A stretch of DNA of 64,000 bases from Trochalopteron elliotii (taxonomy: Eukaryota; Chordata; Aves; Passeriformes; Leiothrichidae): assembly GCA_024734555.1 (NCBI GenBank), contig JANPWX010000247.1, positions 763,267 to 827,266 of the forward strand, read 5' to 3'. Position numbers and translations under genes: made by a program. Positions 54,651-64,000 of this stretch are shown in pieces. The notes under the pieces are model-generated. The model saw only the letters and a list, made by a program, of their open reading frames with translations, did no database searches and had not been told where the DNA came from. Every line of letters starts with the position of its first letter. Positions within the stretch are counted from its first letter, which is position 1.

Positions 54651-57575
54651 GTAAGATTTGAGTCTTCTTTTATTGTGTTTACTTTTTTGTTTAGGTTTTG
54701 TATTTGTGATTTAACTGGGCATCATTTTTAGCATTTGTGGATTCTGTAATTGTGAGGTCTCTTATTAATAAAGTAGTAACATTTTGATTAAGATAGTAAG
54801 GCTGCCCATATTGTATTTATTTACATATTGGAAATTTGTTTAGTCAAAGTATATTAAGCAGAAAGCATTTTATAATTTTGCTTACTAAATGTAATAATTT
54901 AAAGTACCTTAAGCCTTAACTATTTGAAACTTACTTTATTATTGAACACTGTTAAAAAGTGATTGTCAACATATTGAAACTCTTGATTTTTATAATTTTG
55001 ATTTTGTAATTTTTTTCCAAATCTCTTCAGTTATCACTTATTTTAACATTATGCTGCAGGATAAATGTGCATGAAGATCAACAGTATGTATACAAGTATA
55101 CAATCTTTATTGTACCTGCTCTGTAGATCCCTTTAGATTCTGCATGGGACTTCCTTTATAATTTATTTTAAATAAGGCTTTGCTTAAAAGCCTAAAAATA
55201 AATTCAGTTACCACACAGAACAAGAAAAAGAATACAGCTCTCCACTTTTAAGAACTTTAAAACTCGGCAAAAATGGGTTTTAAGTACATTTCTGACATTT
55301 GTTGAAACCACATAGTTTAAAAACTTGTTTCTGAGGCTTCTTATTTCATTAGGAAAATGTGATTTTATTGAAACACTGGAACTCTCCATAGGACTAATGC
55401 TTTGTACCAAAAATATTTCTTATTCTTTCAAATACATAAATCGGAGATGAAAGAAATCATGCAGTGTCTGTAAAGAGTTCGAGACTTTACTGTACTGAAG
55501 GCAGGGTGAAAAAAGGCTATCTGAGTTTTAAGCTGTTCAGGAATTTCAACAGGGAAACGATCACTACACTTTTGAAATCTCTTTCTTAAAGTGACATGTT
55601 GGTGCAACAACATGATCTGAGAGTTACACTGTAGTTCTGTTTTCATAATTAAATTGCAGGAGGAATGGAATGTTCTGAGAGCTAATTTTTTTCATTTACC
55701 AGAGCTAAAAATAAGATCTCTGTTTTCATGTCTGCACAAAAAATAAATAAAATATAGTTACTGAAAAAAATCCCAGTGTCAGTCGTGGTTATGGAATAAG
55801 TCATGGAATAAGCTAAGAATTCCACATTTTGAAGAATTTTGATTGTAGGTCAGGGATGGAAATGATGCATTTAATCTGACATGTTTTGTGTAAAAGCAAC
55901 CAGCAGTAGACATGGCAGATTGCAATTAATGAAGAAAACAAAAAACAACTGCACAAAAAAAGTCATGCAGTGGATTGTTAAGGAATATCCTGACAGGAGT
56001 TTTTTTCCTAAGCCGTATCAGCTGTTCTGGTGTGAGCTTTAAAAGGTGATTTTATTCCATGTGCATTTTAATTCTTCACAGTGAAGTTGTTGGTGATCTT
56101 GTTAACTCCTACACAGGCATATATTTTATTTGCAGTCTTTAGAACAGTGATTGCTTGCAGTTCATAAGCTAATTACACATTAAGCATAGAATTTTGAATT
56201 TCTTCTTCTTCTAACTCCATTGGCCAGTGGTACTTTTTTTGTGGTGTGATATGAAGCCAGGTGATAGGAAAAATAGCTCTGTGGCAATCAGTATTTTACA
56301 TATTCCTGCAGTTACATCCTTTAGTTTCCTTCCTTAATTCAGAGTCAATCACGATTCTTTCAATATTTCCTAATATGGTCATTGTTCCAGGCTGCTTGTT
56401 ACATGGCTGCTTTTAGGGATTGCTTCTTTTTTTTTTTTCTTTCCATTCTTAAACTTGGGTTTACCAGAACTGAAGAGAACTTCATATATATACTTTTACC
56501 AATAGGGATAAATTTAATTTATAGCTGGCTTTTTAATAAATCTATTTTGAGTATGTTTTGTTTCATTTTTAAATGTGTCATCCCTCCTGATTTTAAGTTT
56601 ATAGAAAGTAGATTTGAGATCTTTCCAGTAAGCTTTGGAACATACTTCAAGTTTGAATGTAATCTAAAATCATTTTTTAGATTGTGTAAGTTTCAAACCA
56701 GAAAAGAAAATAACTTTTATATGAGCTGGAAGACCATAATTTCAGCAGTAACATAAGGAATATTGCTGCCTACCCATAAAGTCAGTTGATCTACTTCAAA
56801 TTTCCCTTTCATTTGTTAACTGTACAGAGATTTTCTTTTAAGTTGAGTAGTCAAGATTTTGTAGAGTATTAAGTGATTATCTTTCATGTATGCATTATCT
56901 TGTATAAAATACTAGGAAGTGTTTGAAACTTAACTTAGTCTGTCTGCTAAGTGGTGGTACTTTGAAAATACATGGAAATGCAATTAGATAAAAAAAAAGT
57001 TGAAGTGGAAATAGTCTGTACTAGAAAAGTGTTAGTTTAGTGCTATTAAGACACAAAACTGAAACTGATGTTTTTTTCTGAAGCGTACAGAATTTTATTA
57101 AACAAACTCCATACCCATTTTTCACTTGGCAGATGAGGAACATTTCAGCTTGGAAATGTGTAACAAAGAAGTTGAGGAAGTTGTTCTAAAACTTAGTGTA
57201 GGGTTTATGTGGCTTTTTAAAAAAAATCTTATGTTTTTTAAATATATAAAAATGCCTTCAGGCTGATTACATAACTTGCATAGTAGTTGCTCTGTAATTT
57301 CATATTGAAGGAGTTCAAAGTCCTGGTGTTTTTCCAAGAAAAGCTGTGAGCAGAGGAACTTTGACATTGGTGTTTAATGTAGCTATTGTCAAGTAGAATG
57401 CCCTGAGGAAGAAAGGACAGCTCTTTAGGTACCCAGTGTTTCTTCTGTCCTAGTATTTGCTTTGTTATGAGATTTACAGGTTATTTTTGTCTTGTTTATG
57501 GTTTTTATTTTTGAGGTAGCAATGTTCACAAATACACTGGAAATGTATGCTCTTGAAGCAAAATGCCATTCTGGT

Positions 57576-57614
57576 TGAAGTCTAAGATCAGGAGGCCTGA
57601 AGTCTAAGATCAGG
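57576..57614. repeat. Short tandem duplication (22-bp period)
   Basis: The 17-base word TGAAGTCTAAGATCAGG occurs at 57576 and again at 57598, separated by AGGCC. It is a local duplication inside TTC7B intron 5. Confidence 0.9.
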
Positions 57615-60600
57615 TCATGTGAAAACCAGACCTACCTAGCTTTCAGAGCTCTTTTGTTGGCTTCTCCTTTTTGTTGCACCCCCTCCAAGGATATTTCTCT
57701 GGATCCAGACTGCAGTTTGGTCTAGTCTCCATCATAGTTCACATACTCAGTCAAAACCTGCGGATCCCGGAGATGATCTGTACTCCTCATGGGGCCATTT
57801 GCTGTGCTGGCACAGTCACAGTGAAGCAAGTCATTCCTATTCTCCTCCACCAAGCTGTTTCTTATAGACTGGCTTCTTCTCCATAGAGAATTAGCCCTGA
57901 AAAAAAAGGAATAAAAAAAAATTAACCAATTTTTCTCTTTTTTTTCCACATAATTGAGATAATTGATTTATATTGAGTATAAATGTTTGACAAACACAAC
58001 AAAAGCCCTCCTTAGAGTATGGGACTTAGCTATGTAGAATTTCTTTGATCTGTTTTTCCCTTTTCACTATAGCATATAACAGAAATAGCATAAGAATATT
58101 ACTCTCTTTTTGATAAGAGAGGAACAGTGGATGGGAGACGGTCTGTAGGTGCTTCTGTTTCACATGTATATCCATACAGTGTTCACAGCTAGGGATTTTA
58201 CAGTGATGAAATCCAGGAGAGAAGGGTTTATGTAAATGCTTGACATAAATGCACATGAAGATCCTGTAAGGTCAGCTCTCCACTGTATTAGGATATAGTG
58301 CTAGATACCCATCACTCTGCATCTCTTGAGATCCTGTTGTGCATCCTACACCAGTCTCAAAACAAGTTGGTGTTTAAGTAAAGAACAGAAAGCAAGATGA
58401 AAACATTGAAATCCTACAAAGTATCACATTCCTTGTATGTAAAATGTCACTGCTGTGTATTGGAAAGCAAACAAAATCGCTTCTATTGCAGTTTTCAACA
58501 CAGCTTTGTTCTCTATATGCCTGCTTTCATGTTTGTTTGGTTAGGAAGCTAAAGCAAGAATATATTCAAGATAGGAACAAAAATCTCTGTGATTCCTAAC
58601 AAAAATAAGTTTTCAAAAGATACTTTGTCTGTCATGTCACATGCTTTCCTCATCCTTGTCTCCAGTACTGTTCTTACCTGTTAGTTTTCATTGAAAAAAC
58701 TTTATTTGAGCATAAGGGGAAATTATTATTCCCTTAGATATTCAAGATAAAATCATCCATTATGAATGCTTTCTCTTTCAAACCTTACTGTATGTTTATT
58801 GCTCAGAATTGTGTGACTTCAAGAGGTTAAAATAAAATTTCATTGTGAAGTTACAGGTAGGAAACCTGGCAGGTGTAAAACAGGTGTTACGTGGAAGACT
58901 AAGGTGGATATAAACATGAAGGAATCACCTTTATTCAGAATCTTATTAAATTCTGTAAAAACTAGTTATAGAAAGAACAGTGAAAGAGTAATATTAGTAT
59001 CTGAGTTGATGTTCAAGACTGATACTCTTAATAATTTGTAGTTAGAATTCTGATTCCAGCTCACTTTTTCCAAGAAGACACTTAGCATTTTTTAGCCCAT
59101 GTACCATATATCTTGCTGACAGTGGCTGTTGGTTGCATTTGCAAGCATCAGATTGAAGGTTTTGATTTTATGTTGAGTTGTGATGGATGGCAAAATGATC
59201 TTGGATATAGGGGAGTTAATATTTTGTACACTTCCCTTGTTCCCCTCAAAATACTCCTTTTAATGCTCTTGTTTTTCCTCTGTACAGAGGAGTTGTTATT
59301 GTCATTTTCCCCAGGTCTACCCTCCTCCTACCCTCCTACTGTGCATTTTCCTTGTTTGTCTTTTGCTTCAGGTGCTTGTTTGGTTCTTCTGTGGAGTTGT
59401 TTTGTAGTCAAAGAAATCATAACTTTCTGTCATTCTGGTGAGAGGAATTGATTCACTGGAAGGTGTGATAATGGCTGGTGTGTCTGTCAGGAAAGACAGG
59501 ACCATGAGTAGGAAGATACCAAGAAGGAAGAATGGTGGGAAAAGGGAGCAAACACTAAGAGATGAGAATGGGGAGGGTGAGATCTTCTCTTCAGATCGTG
59601 AACCATTAGGTAGACCAACTAGCAGTGGAACTGCAGTCTGGGCAGCAAGTGTTTTCATTTTGAATGCATGAATGCCAGAATTGCTGCTTGATTGGACTCT
59701 TTCAAATACTTAGACTTGTGTAACTGTAATGGCACACTGAAGTTGTTTTATTTATAAGCTCAAATGTCTGTTAAGAACTTTCAAGCATCATGCAAACATG
59801 GTGCAATTTGTTTCTGTAGCAAATTTGAGATACCTGGGATTTTTCTTTGTGTATGAGGTAACAATGGATAAAATGAGAAGTATGCCATGATAATTTTTTT
59901 AAGTATACTTAAAAAAAAAAAAAAGTAGTTTAGATTCTGGCAGCAAATTAGGGATTTTCTACATTTTATTCAGAAAATAATGACCAGTGTTAATTAATGT
60001 TTTGTGAAAATTATACAGTATTGTGGGTGTATTGGAAATCTAAGTGTGAAAGGAAGAGAGGAGAAACAGATCTGCCAGAAGTTGCGACCATGTTGCCTCT
60101 TGTAGGTAAATGTCCAAATGCTTACCAGGATGTTTTTCTAATTGCGAATTAAGTTATACTTCTCCACTCTCTTAAACCTGATGGGAAACAGACACAGACA
60201 TTAGTCACAATCATCCAAAGCACCATCCATGCTGCAGAATATGTAGTCTTGTCCATTTGGTCAGGCCTTCAATAAAGTTATGGAAGCAAGCCATAGGATT
60301 GCAGTCCTTTTAATATTTTTTCAAATTTCATCTTTGTAGGACTATATAAAGCAGTATGGTAAATGGCATACCTCAGGATGTTCTGTTACTACTTAAGAAT
60401 GAATCTCTTGGTTTGTCACATTTCTTGTTTTTTGCTTATGTAGTAACTTCTTTTAATGTTGATTTTTTTCTAGCCTTAATACTGTGTAAATGGCTCTTAA
60501 TTGACTAAAAGTAATTAGAGTATATGGATTTTCATTTTAAATACATTTTTTAAACATGTCAGTTATACTGAAGTTACTGAAATGTCACTGTTCTGATTGG

Positions 60601-62194
60601 CATGCATATTAAGAGTTTCACTTGCCCTTACTCCTTACCTTTAAAATAATTCCTTTCTTTCCTTTCATATTTGAATTTTTGGGAGGAAAAAACCAAAATT
60701 TAAAACTTGCAGTGTACCTATGAGTTTACAAACATTGCATTTCTTTTTCTGTTTATAGATATAGGCAGAAAGAGAAAGCACAAGAGAAGGTGGAAGTGAA
60801 CTCAATTCCAAAAGCAACATCTGTTTCATCACTTTGGTCAAGCCCTGTGGATTTCATTGTTATTGGTTTCTCTCCTTTTAAAAGATCAGTATTTTTAAAA
60901 TGTGATCTAGTAAGTCTCAGGAATTAAGTAATAGGGTAGTATAAGTAGCTCAGCCTCTTCACCAGCATGGTTCTGAATGGGCTCTTCTCTCTAATGGGAG
61001 AAGTACTGACAATTTTGCCAACAAATTGCAGAGCAGGTGTGGTTTGGTATAGCTCAGTATGCAAAAATGTATTCTAAATAAATTTTTAATCATTAAAAGG
61101 CAATGGTAGACTAAATATTTGAGGGTTTTGGTTGAGAAGCATAAAGGAAGTGCCTGACAAACAAAGCCCTTCTCACTAATGGAGAAGATATGACCAAAAG
61201 ATGCTGTAAGTACAGAATAAATCAATCTTATCAACCTTTTTAAGGTTAATTTTAAAACATTCCTTTTTTAGTCTGTTTTGAGTATATCATGATTAGCTCT
61301 CACTAATTTTGTTATAAAGGAATAGTGTTTGAGGTTTTTATTCTAGCATCATTCAAACATAGACTGTTTCTTGTTGAGCAGTTTTTCATTCATTCTACTT
61401 CTTGAGTGTGTTTAAAACTGCAAAAGAAAGAAGTATTGGTGGAGGTTATCTGGACCAGTAATCCCAAAGCACTGTGTTGTCTGATGCCAAACATGCATTT
61501 TGAAACCAAGAGACTTCTTGATGATGATGGTGACAAATATGTTTGTGCCTAAAGTTTGCTACTGCTGGCCTTCATGCCTGTATACAGGTTTTCTGATCCT
61601 GCCTTGGAAGCTTATCCTTGGTGCCCCTTAATTTTCTTCCTGCACTTTGGTTCTATCATATCTACAGTTATTAATTTCTGTCTCTGTTTAGGAGTGAGCA
61701 CCTTTGTACAGGTGCAGTTAAGATATTTGCGTTATTATAAACAGAAATACTGTCTAAAATTTTTTAAGGAGCCTAAAAGTTGTTCTTGTATCAGATTTTA
61801 TTAATAATTAATTAGGTTTTAACATGAATAGTTGGGTTTTAGAGTGCAAATATGTCGACACAGGGATGCAAACAGGCCCTAAGGGAATGTCTGTATAGAC
61901 TTTCAGTAGATCTTGGTTCTCAGCCTAACTGGCAGATTGCTACTTAAAGAGTCAAAGTAGAGTTATTTTTTTTTCTTTAAGATTTAAAGCAGCAACTATT
62001 CTAATTGTCTTTAAAAATGAGGAAGATGCAATTCAAAGGAGTTGATTTGAGCATGTTCTGATAGGAGGCACTCATATAAACACACATGTATGTAACTATC
62101 AGTGTCCATCTGTGGGCGGTCTTTGTCTTGTCTGAAATCACTGAAAACGTGTCAGTTCCAAGTGAATGTTAATTCACCTTCAAATTCCTCATCC

Positions 62195-62262
62195 CGTGAA
62201 AGGAAGGGATCTCAAAGTCGTTTACAGACACTGTGGGGCATTGCTGTGTAAGTTAAAGTGCC
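62195..62262 (+). mobile_element. Possible ancient amniote MIR/CORE-SINE-like remnant
   Basis: The run GGGATCTCAAAGTCGTTTACAG resembles the GGATCTCAAAGCGCTTTACA motif that I recognise from old sauropsid SINE/MIR-type tails. It is followed by a short GTGTAAGTTAAAGTGCC-like segment. The match is short and from memory, so it is tentative. Confidence 0.35.
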
Positions 62263-64000
62263 CTTTTGCTCTGGCATTCAATCAGCACAGCAGAAACTGC
62301 TGACATGAGAGCACAGCGTAGTGAAAAGCAGGTAAAAGCTGTGTGTCCCCCAGGCTAGGAAGGAAAACCATGTGCCAGAATAGCCACCACTCTTCTCAAT
62401 GTTACAAACTGTTAACAAATACAGGAAATGTACTTTGCTAAAAGCAGTGTGGTGTGTAGATCTACCATATTATTCATGATATATTTTGCTTCATTTCTTG
62501 TCTCTAAAAGCATTTAACTCAATTTTAGGGTGATTTAGATTGTAGTTTTGAGGCCTGGTTTTTAGTAAATTTCTCGTAGAAGATGCTTGACAAATCTGTT
62601 TTGTGTTTGTGTTGATGTGTGCAGTGGATCACTGTTAAATGCTTTATGAAGCAAAAGCTAATTCTGTATTTTAACTGCTTTTTTGCTTGTACAATCTTAC
62701 TGCTTTTTCCATGATACAGTAGAACTTCTGTCACAAGTTTCAGTCCCTTGCAGATGCTTAAAAAAAGCATAATGGATAACTAAAAGCAACCTGTCATGAA
62801 GTGTTCAAGGGCTTGTGAAAGTTGCATGCATTTTCATAAAGTTATTGTTACTGTTACTGTTCTTGTAATGCATCAGAAGGCATAAACTTCATGTGGAAAA
62901 AATGCCAGTTCCTAAAATTTAATGAAGTTATTGTGATTTGAAGTTCTGCTGCATAGTATGTGTTTCATCTGCACTGGGAAAATAAAGTTTAAAGCTGACT
63001 AGTTCTTACCCATAACTCCTTTACAACAATGTTGCTGGGAGCATTTCAGTTTTTGGCAAGTCTGGTTGGTTTTTGGTTTTTGTTGTTTTTAATCTTGTTA
63101 TAGGGACACATTTGTGACTTTGCAGTACAGTCTTTGAGAGAGAACTCCATTCATGAGAAATACCCACTTAGACCAGAGGACTTAAAGCTGGGATTCCAGT
63201 GGACTGGTTTTGGCTCTATAAAATATTTGGAATGTGTTATTACTGAATGATATGTATTTTGGCTTTCGAAAGGTGCTGAATGTATCCAGCTTCAAATGAG
63301 TTTGGAGGTTTTCTTGAAGTCTGGCCTAATGACTTTCTGTCCTTCCTTAGTGTATGAAGTTGGTGTAATAGTCATCAGTCATTGAGGCTGCCCGTTTGAA
63401 ATGTATAAATTAATATAATTTGTCACACAGTTGTTTTCATGCAGATGCTTGCACAAGATGAATTTTCTTTAGTATGTACTAGCTGGTCACTCTGTGGTCA
63501 AGCTCTGCTGTGGCACGTGGGCTTTTTACAAACAAATTTTATTTCTTGTGTGACTGGTGATTATTTCTTTTTAGCCAACTGGTGGTGTTCTTTGGAATAA
63601 CTTTCAACCGTTCATACGGGTTTTGTTACTTGGAAATGCTACTTCTTTTAAAATGAGGTTTTATATAAAAGTATTTTAGAAGATGATCTTGTGCTGATGA
63701 AAGATGATGTCCATGCTAGTGAAAGATGTGTGGAAACTAAAGTTTCTGAAATATCCTGATAATCCTTTATTATGTAAAACAGAAGAGAGCTGAACGCTGT
63801 CATCTATTCTGAAGAGTAAAATAAATGAGTAGGTCTCTAGGTAAAGTGATAGGAGTTCTACAGTCCTATAGCAAGATCTCTTGCATCAAACACTAGTTTC
63901 AGATATTCTGCAACTGAAGTATCTGTATAAAAATGCTGACTTTTTTTGAATTTGTACAGAGTTGTGGTTCAAAAGTCAGTATTTTAAACATATTTTTATT

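Larger units (their letters stand above)
54651..64000 (+). other. TTC7B: TTC7B intron 5 (5' part, continues outside window)
   Basis: At least 9350 bases of intron follow a GTAAGA donor. I find no further TTC7B exon, RNA gene or recent mobile element. Notable small items are a 22-bp-spaced direct repeat at 57576-57614 and a possible ancient SINE remnant near 62195-62262. The remaining open frames (up to 124 codons, at 56382-56756) are T-rich and look like chance. Confidence 0.85.

Noticed and set aside
56382..56756. 124-codon open frame on the + strand with hydrophobic stretches
   Set aside because: It is Phe- and Ile-rich as expected from T-rich intron DNA, has no similarity to TTC7B exon 6, and has no recognisable family.
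59438..59671. 77-codon Arg/Lys-rich open frame resembling a basic nuclear protein
   Set aside because: It arises from a purine-rich stretch in TTC7B intron 5. It has no splice signals in phase with neighbouring TTC7B exons and no recognised homology.

Overview
The window is AT-rich vertebrate nuclear DNA with exon-intron genes, canonical GT-AG splice sites and no sign of prokaryotic gene organisation. The repeats point to a bird, most likely a songbird (Passeriformes). There are several CR1 LINE fragments, two endogenous-retrovirus LTRs of a type I recognise from passerines, and one element combining a tRNA-Ile-like head with a CR1-like tail, the architecture of TguSINE1. Species assignment is inference; no search was run.

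Two genes lie in tandem on the + strand, matching as I recall the human 14q32 order RPS6KA5 then TTC7B. Bases 1-6020 hold the last four coding exons of RPS6KA5 (MSK1, a nuclear kinase downstream of ERK and p38): 2717-2908, 3512-3671, 4658-4821 and 5781-6020. The upstream exons lie left of the window. A 3' UTR follows, with candidate poly(A) signals at 7115 and 8256. About 14 kb of intergenic DNA comes next, containing a solo LTR at 19086-20159 with a 5-bp target-site duplication.

A CpG-rich segment at about 22170-23410 is interrupted by 400 N (22742-23141). It is the only promoter-like segment between the two genes, and no TTC7B exon 1 is visible anywhere, so the missing first exon (start codon and about 40 N-terminal residues) most likely falls in this gap. 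TTC7B exons 2-5 are clear: 39235-39389, 40192-40360, 53452-53582 and 54529-54650. All reading phases join correctly. Exon 6 and later exons are beyond the right edge, so intron 5 is at least 9.3 kb.

The two genes act in different processes: RPS6KA5 in stress and mitogen signalling to chromatin, TTC7B in the plasma-membrane PI4KA (PI4P-synthesis) complex. Their adjacency is conserved synteny, not a functional unit. The remaining sequence is intronic or intergenic with scattered old repeats. I found no RNA gene, CRISPR array or clear undescribed system. The most useful second looks are the gap over the TTC7B promoter, a 223-bp-spaced direct repeat at its edge, the intact solo LTR, a 43-base T tract flanked by a short duplication, and a few small tandem duplications.
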